64,000 nucleotides of DNA from Pelobacter seleniigenes DSM 18267. Its GTDB lineage: Bacteria > Desulfobacterota > Desulfuromonadia > Desulfuromonadales > Geopsychrobacteraceae. Positions 37,269-45,325 of this stretch are shown here, piece after piece; position 1 is the first letter of the stretch; every line of letters begins with the position of its first letter. The notes under the pieces are model-generated. The model was not told the DNA's origin, searched no databases, and worked only from the letters and a program-made list of their open reading frames with translations. The position numbers were made by a program, and so were the translations under genes. Where the stretch lies: NCBI RefSeq assembly GCF_000711225.1, contig NZ_JOMG01000002.1:1748501-1812500 (forward strand), given 5' to 3'.

Positions 37269-37535
37269 ATGGAATTTTTCGCTTGGTGTATGCTTGCAGC
37301 CGGTCTGGGAATGGGTCTTGGTTCTGTTGGTACCGGTATCGGTCAGGGGATTGCAATCCGTAGCGCCTGTGAAGGTGTTGCCCGGAATCCCGGCGCATCC
37401 GGTAAGATTCTGACCACCATGATGATCGGTCTGGCCATGATTGAATCCCTGGCCATTTATGTTTTCGTTGTCGCGATGATTATTCTGTTTGCCAACCCCT
37501 TCACCGAGCAGGTGGTCGAGTTGCTGACCAAATAA
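37269..37535 (+). CDS. atpE: F0F1 ATP synthase subunit c
   Basis: This 88-residue two-helix hairpin protein has the ion-binding carboxylate E59 in GLAMIESLAIY, the polar-loop RNPG motif and glycine-rich helix 1 (GMGLGSVGTGIGQG). AAAAGGAG precedes the start. Q26 and E59-S60 sit at the same 33-residue offset as the Na+ ligands Q32 and E65-S66 of Ilyobacter subunit c, but the next residue is L61 rather than threonine, so ion specificity is ambiguous. A strong terminator ends the operon. Confidence 0.96.
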   Translation: MEFFAWCMLAAGLGMGLGSVGTGIGQGIAIRSACEGVARNPGASGKILTTMMIGLAMIESLAIYVFVVAMIILFANPFTEQVVELLTK

Positions 37536-37553
37536 GCCGTCCGCTAAAAAAAA

Positions 37554-37585
37554 TTAAAAGCAGCCCTTTTGGGCTGCTTTTTTTT
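37554..37585 (+). terminator. rho-independent terminator of the F0 operon
   Basis: An AGCAGCCC stem arm and its complement GGGCTGCT pair across a TTTT loop around 37558-37577, with A residues before and a T-tract after, 20-30 bp past the atpE stop. Confidence 0.93.
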
Positions 37586-37883
37586 TGTATATTGTATACA
37601 CTTTAAAAAAATCCTGAAGGCCGGAAATGTCTGTGTTTTTCAGTCAGTTATTGTACTTCTTTGGCCTTTTGAGGGGATTTTTTGTTGCATTAAGTCGACG
37701 ATAAGGGTACTGTCCGCCCTGTATGGTAAAAATATACACCGGATCGCCCCGGCGAGTATTCAATACGCATGAGCACCGTTTTTTCTGCCACGACCTTCCA
37801 GCCACTGCCTGCTGGGTGCTGATGTTGTTTCATTGCGTACCATTTTTGAACAAGTCCATTTATATTTTTCAAGGAGAGGTTTG
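37586..37883. promoter_or_regulatory. leader region of the CbcL-like gene with candidate sigma-54 site
   Basis: This 298-bp stretch shows no gene. GGGATTTTTTGTTGCA (37674-37689) has GG and TTGCA at sigma-54 -24/-12 spacing, with a perfect -12 but a weak -24 element. It lies about 195 bp before the start codon. A GTATAC hexamer occurs near 37596. Confidence 0.35.
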
Positions 37884-39734
37884 ATGCGTAAGATCCTTTA
37901 CAGTTCTCTGCTTTTGCTGACCCTGTTGTGGAGTTCGCAGGCTCTGGCTCAGGAGGTGGCTGCTTCACCGGAAACCTGCCTGGAGTGTCACGAGGATGTG
38001 GTTTCGGTGGAGGATTTCACCAATTCTGTCCACGGCGCCAACGGCTGCGTTGCCTGTCACGTCGAACTCATCGCACTTGACCTGCATATGTCAGGCGATC
38101 TGATGCCTGAGCCGGTCAAATGTGTACGTTGCCACAAAGAAGAGACGGCGCAGCATTATGCCAGCGTACACAAACTGAACGACATTGATTGCGCAACCTG
38201 CCACTCGGAAATTCATCAACAGAAGGCCTGGCATGGTGACAAGCGGATTGCCGTTGAAAAGTGTGGCGAGTGTCATGACGATGCCTATAGTGAGTATCAG
38301 AACTCGATTCACGGAACTTCGCTGCAGGACGGCAACATGGACTCGGCTTCCTGTATCGATTGTCATAATCTGCATGAAATCAAGGAAATTGGTGACCCTA
38401 ATAATCATGCAGTGCGGGCGTTCCATACCGATGTCTGCCTGAAGTGCCATGATAATGAAGAGTTGATGGAACGCAACGGCATCACCAATATTGCTGTGGA
38501 AACCTATCTGACCAGCTATCATGGCAAAAACTACCGCCTCGGTTTTCCCGAGAAAGTGGCTGGCTGTGCCGATTGTCATAATTCCCACTCGATTCTGCCT
38601 CCGGATAACCCGCAATCGAGCCTGAACCCGAAAAACCTGGTTTCGACCTGCGGCAAGTGCCACGCAAACTCGTCTACTCAGTTTGTCAAGTTCTATCCCC
38701 ACGGACAGATGACCGATAAGGCTAATTTCCCCATTCTCTACTACACCTATATCAGTATGACCGGATTATTAGTCGGAACCTTCGGCGTTTTCTGGGTCCA
38801 TACCTTGCTCTGGCTGTTCCGCGGCTTTGTTGAAAACCGTGAAAAAAAACGGGCCATGATTGCCGGGACCTACCATGTTATTCCCGACGCACATAAGATC
38901 TATCGGCGCTTCAGCAAGGTGCATATCTTCCTCCACCTGTTGGTCATTGTCAGCTTCCTGCTTCTTTCGCTGACCGGCATTCCGCTGAAGTTCGCCGAAC
39001 AGCAGTGGGCGGCCGTGATGATGAATTTCTATGGCGGAGCCGCCAATGCGGCGTTGCTGCACCGCCTCGGGGCCTGCATCACCTTTGTCTACTTCGGTGC
39101 GGCCCTGTTCATGAGCGCCAAGTTCCTGTTTTATAAACTGCAGTATCCGGCCGACTTTTTCCGGCGCCTGTTTGGCCCCGAATCCCTCTGCCCGAATCTG
39201 CGCGATATCCAGGATGTCACCAACATGGTGCGCTGGTTCCTGTTCCTTGGGCCCAAGCCGTCCTTCGACCGTTGGACCTACTGGGAAAAATTCGACTTTA
39301 TCGCCGTCTTCTGGGGTATGTTCGCCATCGGCGGGTCCGGACTGATGCTTTGGTTCCCGGAATTCTTCGGGTCATTCCTGCCGGGCTGGGTCTTTAACGT
39401 CGCTACGATCATTCACTCTGACGAGGCTTTGCTGGCAACCGGCTTCATCTTTACGGTTCACTTCTTCAACACCCATGGCCGGCCTGAGAAATTCCCCATG
39501 GACTTTGTTATCTTTAATGGCGAACTGGCCAAAGAGGAGTTCATGGAAGAGCGGGCTGATCAGTGGAAGCGTTATGAAGAGGCTGGCATTCTTGACCAGT
39601 ATGTCAAAGAAAAGCCGAGCGGAATCGCCTATGATTTCTTCATCAAGGGTTTCGGCTTCACTGCCCTGTGTATCGGTATCGGCTTGCTGTTGTTGATGCT
39701 GTACGCATTCATTGCCGGCGGCCATCACGTGTAG
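37884..39734 (+). CDS. CbcL-like inner-membrane quinol oxidoreductase: nine-heme cytochrome c fused to cytochrome b
   Basis: This encodes 616 residues from ATG 37884 (AAGGAGAGGTTTG upstream). After a signal peptide (ending near SQALA) come nine CxxCH motifs: CLECH, CVACH, CVRCH, CATCH, CGECH, CIDCH, CLKCH, CADCH, CGKCH. From residue 290 a HydC/FdnI-type diheme cytochrome b domain follows, with four or five membrane helices and histidines in HTLLW, HIFLHLL, LLHRLG and VHFFNTHG. This is the architecture of Geobacter CbcL, which takes electrons from menaquinol and passes them to periplasmic cytochromes during low-potential metal reduction. Orthology is inferred from architecture only. Confidence 0.82.
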   Translation: MRKILYSSLLLLTLLWSSQALAQEVAASPETCLECHEDVVSVEDFTNSVHGANGCVACHVELIALDLHMSGDLMPEPVKCVRCHKEETAQHYASVHKLNDIDCATCHSEIHQQKAWHGDKRIAVEKCGECHDDAYSEYQNSIHGTSLQDGNMDSASCIDCHNLHEIKEIGDPNNHAVRAFHTDVCLKCHDNEELMERNGITNIAVETYLTSYHGKNYRLGFPEKVAGCADCHNSHSILPPDNPQSSLNPKNLVSTCGKCHANSSTQFVKFYPHGQMTDKANFPILYYTYISMTGLLVGTFGVFWVHTLLWLFRGFVENREKKRAMIAGTYHVIPDAHKIYRRFSKVHIFLHLLVIVSFLLLSLTGIPLKFAEQQWAAVMMNFYGGAANAALLHRLGACITFVYFGAALFMSAKFLFYKLQYPADFFRRLFGPESLCPNLRDIQDVTNMVRWFLFLGPKPSFDRWTYWEKFDFIAVFWGMFAIGGSGLMLWFPEFFGSFLPGWVFNVATIIHSDEALLATGFIFTVHFFNTHGRPEKFPMDFVIFNGELAKEEFMEERADQWKRYEEAGILDQYVKEKPSGIAYDFFIKGFGFTALCIGIGLLLLMLYAFIAGGHHV

Positions 39735-39759
39735 GGTCGTTCTGCTTCCCTCAATCCGA

Positions 39760-39792
39760 AAGGGGTTGCCGTTCGGCAGCCCCTTTTTTTTG
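39760..39792 (+). terminator. rho-independent terminator after the CbcL-like gene
   Basis: The AAGGGGTTGCC arm pairs with GGCAGCCCCTT across GTTC, with one T-G wobble, and is followed by a T-tract. It separates the CbcL-like gene from the small membrane gene downstream. Confidence 0.85.
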
Positions 39793-39808
39793 ACTGAGTG
39801 CATTCACA

Positions 39809-40033
39809 ATGTTCAAAGACAAAGATCTCATCCTGTCGGTGCTGGCCATCGGCGTCTATATCATTGGCGGTATCGCAACCTTCGCCGGAATCGGCCTGAT
39901 CCTGTTCATGAAGGGCAAGGATCTTTGGGGATGGGGGGAAGGGCATACCTTCGGTTACCTGCTGGTTTGTGTCGGTCTGATTCTCTCGATCCTCGGAGTT
40001 CTAGTCATGCGGATTCTGCGAAATCGCTTGTAA
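39809..40033 (+). CDS. small two-helix membrane protein, unknown function
   Basis: This 74-residue protein has two membrane segments (ILSVLAIGVYIIGGIATFAGIG and GYLLVCVGLILSILGVLV) joined by a charged loop (KGKDLWGWGEGH) and a basic C-terminus. There is no recognised family and no cysteine or heme motif. The ribosome-binding site is weak. It lies between the CbcL-like and ImcH-like cytochrome genes, behind a terminator and ahead of a separate promoter-like sequence. A subunit or assembly role in one of these complexes is possible but only a guess from position. Confidence 0.6.
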   Translation: MFKDKDLILSVLAIGVYIIGGIATFAGIGLILFMKGKDLWGWGEGHTFGYLLVCVGLILSILGVLVMRILRNRL

Positions 40034-40105
40034 TCAAACCTGACCCGGCTGTTTTACAACACGCGTTTGTCCCGGTTGCTGTAAAATTGTAACAGTATAT
40101 TATCA

Positions 40106-40134
40106 TTGACAGTTCTTTAGTGGGATGCTAGGGT
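40106..40134 (+). promoter_or_regulatory. candidate sigma-70 promoter of the ImcH-like gene
   Basis: TTGACA (40106-40111) and TAGGGT (40129-40134) are separated by 17 bp and lie 73 bp before the start codon. Confidence 0.45.
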
Positions 40135-40206
40135 TTCTGTCGTTAAAACAAACTCTGTTCTAAAGTTTTTGATTCATGTGCAGTTCAGCAAAGGAGAGGT
40201 TTCGGC

Positions 40207-41658
40207 ATGGCAAGGTTAACCGATATTCCCAAGGCGTTTATCAAAGGAATAGCGCACAGCTGGATATCCCTGGTCGGCGCTATGGTGGTCACGGTTGTTT
40301 TCCCCTTCTTGATTGGCGCAATCCTTTACGACATCTTTCTTCATATCGATAACCCCTACCTGAGCGGATTTATTTATATGATGCTCGGGCCGGCCTTTAT
40401 CGGCGGGCTGGTGCTGGTTTTTGTCGGTCTGTTCTTTGCCCGGGGCAAGGAGGAAGTCCGCCTTTTTACCCTTGATTACCTGCGTGAAAAACTCACCGAT
40501 GAGTCCAGTTTCAATCGGGTCCGCAAGCTGGTTTTTGTCGGGGTTTTCCTGACCTGTGTCAATATCGTGGTGGTTGGTGTGCTCGCCTACAGCGGTTATC
40601 ATTACATGGAGTCGAATGCCTTTTGCGGAGAGGTCTGCCATGTGCCGATGACCCCTGAGTATACCGCCTACCAAAACTCGGCCCACTCCCGGGTCGCCTG
40701 TGTCGAGTGTCATATCGGCTCCGGTGCGTCTTGGTTTGTGAAATCGAAGATTTCCGGTGCCCGGCAGCTGTATGCCGTGCTGGCCGATACCTTTTCCCGC
40801 CCCATCCAGACGCCCGTTCATGGCTTGCGGCCGGCGCGGGACACTTGTGAACAATGTCACCGGCCGGAAAAATTCCATGGCGACAAGCTGGTGATCCATG
40901 ACAAATATCAAGAGGACGAACAGAATACCCACGTCCAGACCGTATTGCTGGTAAAAATCGGCAGCGCCGGGGATCGCACCGGCTCGTCCCATGGTATCCA
41001 CTGGCACGTTGCCCCGGAAAATGAGATTGTTTATACCGCGGCAGACTGGCAGCGCAATATCATTCCGGAGGTCGATTTGAGTACCCAGGGCGGGAATAAA
41101 AAAATCTTTCGCTCGCCGGATGCCGATGAACAGATCGCCAAGGCGACTGACCTGCAGAAACGGGTACTCGACTGTATTGACTGCCATAACCGGCCGAGCC
41201 ATATCTACCTGACCCCGGACCGGGCCATCGACAATAAGATTCTGGCTAAGGACATACCGGTAGAGTTGCCTTTTATTAAGCAGCAGGCCATGGCGGCGGT
41301 GCAGGTCAAATATAAAACCCAGGGCGAAGCAAAAACAGCTATCGCGGTTCAGCTGAACAACTATTACCGGCAGAAATATCCCCAGCTTTATGATGCCAAA
41401 CGCAAGCTGATCGAGCAGGCGATTGCAGGTGTCCAGGCGGCCTATGTGGAGAATGTCTTTCCGGAAATGAATATCCAGTGGAATACCTATTCGACCAACA
41501 TCGGCCATGCCAATGATCTGGGCTGTTTCCGCTGCCACAATGAAGAGCATGAAACTGCCGATGGCGAGGTTATCTCCATGGATTGTGATACCTGTCATAC
41601 CATTCTTGCAGAAGACGAAGAAAATCCGGAAATTATCAAGACTCTGCTCGGTCAGTAA
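40207..41658 (+). CDS. ImcH-like NapC/NirT-family multiheme cytochrome c
   Basis: This 483-residue protein has three N-terminal membrane helices (residues 19-43, 55-77 and 107-128), then a periplasmic domain. Heme motifs are CGEVCH (a CX3CH form, residues 140-145), CVECH, CEQCH, CIDCH, CFRCH and CDTCH, six in total. AAAGGAGAGG precedes the start. Size, extra membrane helices and the long insert between hemes 3 and 4 resemble Geobacter ImcH, a menaquinol-oxidising gate used at higher acceptor potential. ImcH is usually described with seven hemes, so this is a homologue at best. It is followed by a terminator. Confidence 0.78.
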   Translation: MARLTDIPKAFIKGIAHSWISLVGAMVVTVVFPFLIGAILYDIFLHIDNPYLSGFIYMMLGPAFIGGLVLVFVGLFFARGKEEVRLFTLDYLREKLTDESSFNRVRKLVFVGVFLTCVNIVVVGVLAYSGYHYMESNAFCGEVCHVPMTPEYTAYQNSAHSRVACVECHIGSGASWFVKSKISGARQLYAVLADTFSRPIQTPVHGLRPARDTCEQCHRPEKFHGDKLVIHDKYQEDEQNTHVQTVLLVKIGSAGDRTGSSHGIHWHVAPENEIVYTAADWQRNIIPEVDLSTQGGNKKIFRSPDADEQIAKATDLQKRVLDCIDCHNRPSHIYLTPDRAIDNKILAKDIPVELPFIKQQAMAAVQVKYKTQGEAKTAIAVQLNNYYRQKYPQLYDAKRKLIEQAIAGVQAAYVENVFPEMNIQWNTYSTNIGHANDLGCFRCHNEEHETADGEVISMDCDTCHTILAEDEENPEIIKTLLGQ

Positions 41659-41697
41659 CTAGTTGCAGGGCCATACCCTGCCAGAGCGCTGCCTTTC

Positions 41698-41736
41698 ACA
41701 GGGGCTTTCGGGGTAACCGAGAGCCCCTGTTTTGTC
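41698..41736 (+). terminator. rho-independent terminator after the ImcH-like gene
   Basis: The ACAGGGGCTTTCGG arm (41698-41711) pairs with CCGAGAGCCCCTGT (41717-41730) with a small internal mismatch and is followed by TTTTGT. Confidence 0.85.
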
Positions 41737-41875
41737 TCTTCAGAAAGCGTGATTGCTAACATTGTTTTGCTTTGTTCTTCCCGGCTGATCTTTGAAACAG
41801 TTTTCATTTGCAAGGGAAAGACAAGTTGTTGAGTCTGTTCCTCGGCTATCTTTCAGGACGAATGAATAAAAATGA

Positions 41876-41903
41876 TTTACTTAAACTAAAACATTGTTAT
41901 AAT
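41876..41903 (+). promoter_or_regulatory. candidate sigma-70 promoter of the Cache-domain gene
   Basis: TTTACT (41876-41881) and a perfect TATAAT (41898-41903) are separated by 16 bp. The 360-bp gap (41659-42019) holds this, the upstream terminator and a small CCCGAA...TTCGGG hairpin at 41926-41950 in the leader. No gene is seen in the gap. Confidence 0.5.
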
Positions 41904-42019
41904 AAATCCGGATTGGTCATTTAAACCCGAAACCGAGGCTCGAATTCGGGTGCCTTTTTGCAATGTTGATAAAGGTCTGAGATGGGGTTCAGCGTAAATT
42001 TTTTGCCAAGGGAGATGGT

Positions 42020-42496
42020 ATGAAAAAGGTACTGACGGCATGTATGGTTATTATTGCTCTGACTATGTCCAGCGGCGCTGCTTTGGCTGATTCGCATAAG
42101 GCTACAGTGGCAGAGTGTATCGAAATGTGTAAGCTGGCGGCAGATATGATTCTTAAGGACAAGGACGCCGCACTGGCGGAAATCGCCAAAAAAGACGGTC
42201 GCTTTGTCTGGAAAGATTCCTATGTCTTTGCCATGGATCTGACCGGGAAAATGCTTGCCCATCCCATGCAGCCGGGCTTGATGAAAATGGACAGTCTGCT
42301 TTCGGTGCCGGATAAAAATCCGACCAAGCCGAAGATGCTATTTGTGGAATTTGTCGTTCTGGCCGCCACCGAAGGGGAAGGTTGGGTTGAGTATATGTGG
42401 CCGAAACCGGGCTCCACGGAACCCTCTATTAAAGAAACCTACATTTATCGGGTTCCCGGCACCAAGATCTTTACCGGCGCAGGGATTTACCGGTAG
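42020..42496 (+). CDS. secreted single-Cache-domain protein
   Basis: This 158-residue protein has a signal peptide (MKKVLTACMVIIALTMSSGAALA) and then one Cache_2-like domain: helix with AADMILKDKDAALAEIAKKDG, FVWKDSYVFAMDLTGKMLAHP, and a closing EGWVEYMWPKPGS...YRVPGT. Cache domains bind small ligands such as organic acids and are usually part of receptors. Stand-alone periplasmic forms may act as binding proteins. No membrane helix or output domain follows. AGGGAGATGGT lies before the start. It is transcribed alone with its own terminator. Confidence 0.82.
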   Translation: MKKVLTACMVIIALTMSSGAALADSHKATVAECIEMCKLAADMILKDKDAALAEIAKKDGRFVWKDSYVFAMDLTGKMLAHPMQPGLMKMDSLLSVPDKNPTKPKMLFVEFVVLAATEGEGWVEYMWPKPGSTEPSIKETYIYRVPGTKIFTGAGIYR

Positions 42497-42521
42497 CCAG
42501 GACATCGGTCATCGCCAAAGG

Positions 42522-42580
42522 AGATCCGCGATAGCAGCCTCCCCGGAGTTAGGGAACACTGCTAAAGCGGATCTTTTTTT
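42522..42580 (+). terminator. rho-independent terminator with bipartite stem after the Cache gene
   Basis: AGATCCGC and AGCAG pair with CTGCT and GCGGATCT across a loop of about 21 bases. The distal arm ends at 42573 and is followed by a run of T. Confidence 0.8.
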
Positions 42581-42701
42581 TAAGAAACCGCTGGCTGGAG
42601 GCGCGCTTGGCAACTTTTCGGGTGCGGCTGGTCTTTTCCTGTGACAAAGGGTCCCGTAAACCTCTATACTGCAGCGATAAATTCATCACGGAGGAGCAAC
42701 A

Positions 42702-43277
42702 ATGACAGCTGTGAATACAAAATTTCGGCTCGATATCAATCGGGCTGCCTTATTGATTATCGATGTGCAGGAGAAGCTGGTGCCGGCGATGAACCAGCCC
42801 CTTTACACGCAACTGTTGCAAAACGCCAGGTTGCTGCGCGAAGGGTTTACTGCTTTCGGGCGGCCGGTCCTGGCCACGGAGCAGTATCCGCAGGGCCTGG
42901 GGCATACCATTAGCGAATTGAACAGCGGAATCACTGCCACTGTTGCCAAGCGGGCATTCAGTTGTTGCGGGGAAACGGATTTTTTGACGGCTTTAGAGAA
43001 AACCGGCGCTGACCAGGTGGTGGTGATCGGCATGGAAACTCATGTTTGTGTCTATCAGACCGTGCTGGATCTGCTGGACAAGGGGTACGCCGTTCATCTG
43101 GTGCGGGATGCTGTGGCGTCGCGCTTTGTGAGCGACTTCGAAAATGCGTTGCGGCTGGCCGGCGAGGCCGGGGCGGTGGTGACCACGACCGAGACCGCTC
43201 TGTTCCAGTTTGTCCCGGTGGCCGAAGGGGACGGTTTCAAAACGATTTCCAAGCTGGTAAGGACGCGGACTGCCTGA
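42702..43277 (+). CDS. isochorismatase-family cysteine hydrolase
   Basis: This 191-residue protein has the family triad: aspartate in LLIIDVQEKLV, lysine in VAKRAFSC and nucleophilic cysteine in GMETHVCVYQT. It is closest in look to YcaC-like or nicotinamidase-related hydrolases. The substrate is not predictable. GGAGGAGCAAC precedes the start. It is monocistronic; the following 180 bp hold a large hairpin and no gene. Confidence 0.9.
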   Translation: MTAVNTKFRLDINRAALLIIDVQEKLVPAMNQPLYTQLLQNARLLREGFTAFGRPVLATEQYPQGLGHTISELNSGITATVAKRAFSCCGETDFLTALEKTGADQVVVIGMETHVCVYQTVLDLLDKGYAVHLVRDAVASRFVSDFENALRLAGEAGAVVTTTETALFQFVPVAEGDGFKTISKLVRTRTA

Positions 43278-43379
43278 AGCAAAGGCAGGGTTTGTGCCAC
43301 GTAGAACCCGGAGACCGCTGCGCTTTACCCCGTACGCCCTCCGCTAAGCCGGGAATTCACCGGCATTAATAACGCTTTG

Positions 43380-43432
43380 CAGAGTCCGTCACGCCTGCTG
43401 ATCTTCAGGACAGGCCTGGCGGACTCTGCTGT
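43380..43432. terminator. large hairpin between the hydrolase and transporter genes
   Basis: The CAGAGTCCG...GCCTG arm and CAGGC...CGGACTCTG arm form an imperfect stem of about 18 bp. The T-tract is poor, so it may be a weak terminator or a leader structure of the YdcZ-type gene that starts at 43460. Confidence 0.45.
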
Positions 43433-43459
43433 TCCAGAAAGAACCGGAAAAATAACACC

Positions 43460-43897
43460 ATGTCCAATCTGTTACTGATTCTCCTGATGTCAGCCGGCGG
43501 TGTCGCCGTAGCCCTGCAACCATCCATCAATGCCCGGCTGGCGGAAAAAACCGGCTTCCTGCAGGCGGCGACTATTTCCTTTGCCATTGGCACCCTCTGT
43601 TTGCTGCTGATCTCCCTCTCTTCCGGGCAGGGCAGTTTCCGGCGGATGGGCGAGGCTGACTGGTGGCAATTGAGCGGTGGGCTGTTCGGGGCATTTTTTG
43701 TGGCCATGACAGTGCTCGGGGTGCCCCGGATCGGCACCACCGCGGTGTTGGCCTTGACCATCGCCTCACAGCTGATCGCCGGGATTCTGCTCGACCATTT
43801 CGGGGTGTTCGGCATGCGTGGGATTGCCATCGATTTTCGTCGCGGCGCCGGGGTTGTGCTGCTCCTGGCCGGAGTCGTTCTGATCTGCCGGCGCTGA
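43460..43897 (+). CDS. YdcZ (DUF606) DMT-type membrane transporter
   Basis: This 145-residue protein has four or five membrane helices. It starts LLILLMSAGGVAVALQPSIN and carries the DUF606 pattern GALFG-like GGLFGAFFVAMTVLGVPRIG, then TTAVLALTIASQLIAG. These half-size drug/metabolite-superfamily proteins probably work as dimers; substrates are unknown. The C-terminal IDFRRGAGVVLLLAGVVLI fits the last helix. Confidence 0.87.
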   Translation: MSNLLLILLMSAGGVAVALQPSINARLAEKTGFLQAATISFAIGTLCLLLISLSSGQGSFRRMGEADWWQLSGGLFGAFFVAMTVLGVPRIGTTAVLALTIASQLIAGILLDHFGVFGMRGIAIDFRRGAGVVLLLAGVVLICRR

Positions 43898-43962
43898 GTA
43901 CCGGAAGGCGAGGCCCGGCCGGGGGTTCTGTCCAGACTATCGCCAGCCTGTGCGGCAGCGGA

Positions 43963-44307
43963 TTATTCCTGCCAGAAATAGCCGAGTGGATCCTGCCTGA
44001 TGGCGGTCAGCAATCGTCCGAAATCGAGGCTGGGTTGAATGTTGAGGTAGAGCTGCCAGTGTTCACCGTTCTGATGATGCAGGGTCCACTGTTGCAGTTC
44101 AGGGCTGAAACGGATTTTGGCCATCGGCAGTTCCTTGTGCCGATCGGGCTCGTTGCGATAGCGGCGGACCTCGACCAGGAAAACCTGAGCACCTTCAAAG
44201 CGGTAGCGAAGATGGCGGGGCCGGTACGGGTCGTTGGCCGCCCGGATGCAGAACTCATCGAGCTGGCGGACGGCACTTTTGCGTAACAGTTCCGGAAGGG
44301 TGCTCAT
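43963..44307 (-). CDS. DUF3024-domain protein
   Basis: This encodes 114 residues from ATG 44307, which overlaps the upstream stop as ATGA; a longer frame start is less likely. The conserved pieces LPELLRKSAVRQLDEFC, VFLVEVRRYRNEP, MAKIRFSPELQQWTLHHQ and the C-terminal DPLGYFWQ fit the small DUF3024 family of unknown function. It is translationally coupled to the cysteine-synthase-family gene. Confidence 0.75.
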   Translation of the reverse strand: MSTLPELLRKSAVRQLDEFCIRAANDPYRPRHLRYRFEGAQVFLVEVRRYRNEPDRHKELPMAKIRFSPELQQWTLHHQNGEHWQLYLNIQPSLDFGRLLTAIRQDPLGYFWQE

Positions 44308-45248
44308 GGCGGGCATTCCGCACACTGGGAGCGGAACAGGTTGGTGCTCAGGTAACGATCGCCCCGGTCCGGCAGCAGGGCGACGATGGTTCCATGCTCG
44401 ATTCGTTGGGCGATTCGCAGGGCCCCGGCCACCGCGGCCCCGCTCGACATGCCGGCGAAAAGGCCCATCTTCAACGCAAGTTGGCGCGTGGTTTCATAGG
44501 CTTCCTCGTCACCGACCAAGAGTTTTTCCGCCAATTTGCTCTCGTCATAGATCGCCGGAACAATGGCTTCACACATGTTTTTCAGTCCTTGAATCTTATG
44601 CCCGAGGCCGGGTTCAACACCAATCACCTTGACGGCGGGGGCAACTTCGGAAAAATACCGACTCAGCCCCATCAGCGTCCCGGAGGTTCCCATCCCAGCG
44701 ACCAGATAATCAATATCACCGGCGGTCTGGCTGAAAATTTCCGGGCCGGTCGTCTCGTAATGAGCGAGAGGATTGTTGGGATTGCTGTACTGATTGGGCA
44801 TGTAATAACGATCTGGATCTTCGGCGAGGATCTTGTGGGCGAGGTTGATGGCGCCGTCGGTCATTTCACAACCCGGGGAGAGTACGGTTTCCGCGCCATA
44901 AGCCTCGAGGATTCCCCGACGTTCGGTGCTGACACAGGCTGGCATGACCAGTTTGACCCGGTAACCTTTGGCGGCGCCGATCATGGCAATGGCGATGCCG
45001 GTATTGCCGGAGGTCGGTTCAAGAATGATTTTTGCGCGGGTCAGTTCCCCGCTTTGTTCGGCCTTTTCGATCATATACAGGGCCGGTCGGTCTTTGACCG
45101 AGCCACCTGGATTGCTCCCCTCCAATTTGGCCAGGAGGCGGACGCCCGATTTGCCGAGCAGGACTGAGATGTCAACCAGCGGGGTATTGCCCACCGCACC
45201 GATGAGCGGGGGAACATAGACCTGCTGAATATTCGGCTGCAACATCAT
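44304..45248 (-). CDS. cysteine synthase family (CysK/CysM-like) PLP enzyme
   Basis: This 314-residue protein has PLP lysine in NPGGSVKDRPA, the substrate loop TSGNTGIAIA, and the PLP-phosphate loop GMGTSGTLMG; SSGAAVAGAL is also present. It makes cysteine from O-acetylserine (or phosphoserine) and sulfide or thiosulfate, or belongs to the related cystathionine beta-synthase branch; GSVKDRPA suits CysM-type members. It starts about 77 bp after the UbiD-family gene on the same strand. Confidence 0.9.
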   Translation of the reverse strand: MMLQPNIQQVYVPPLIGAVGNTPLVDISVLLGKSGVRLLAKLEGSNPGGSVKDRPALYMIEKAEQSGELTRAKIILEPTSGNTGIAIAMIGAAKGYRVKLVMPACVSTERRGILEAYGAETVLSPGCEMTDGAINLAHKILAEDPDRYYMPNQYSNPNNPLAHYETTGPEIFSQTAGDIDYLVAGMGTSGTLMGLSRYFSEVAPAVKVIGVEPGLGHKIQGLKNMCEAIVPAIYDESKLAEKLLVGDEEAYETTRQLALKMGLFAGMSSGAAVAGALRIAQRIEHGTIVALLPDRGDRYLSTNLFRSQCAECPP

Positions 45249-45325
45249 TTTATCTCCATCAGTTGGAAAGGCAACGGGCCATTTTCCAAGGGTTTTCTGT
45301 GGCCGCTTTTGCGGTGCCGGTGTGG

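Noticed and set aside
40216-41598. 460-residue minus-strand frame opposite the ImcH-like gene
   Set aside because: Antisense shadow; the plus strand carries heme motifs and membrane helices.
37586-42019. Cyclic-di-GMP (GEMM) riboswitches before the cytochrome genes
   Set aside because: These are common before multiheme cytochromes in Geobacter, so leaders were scanned for the conserved core, but no matching arrangement was seen.
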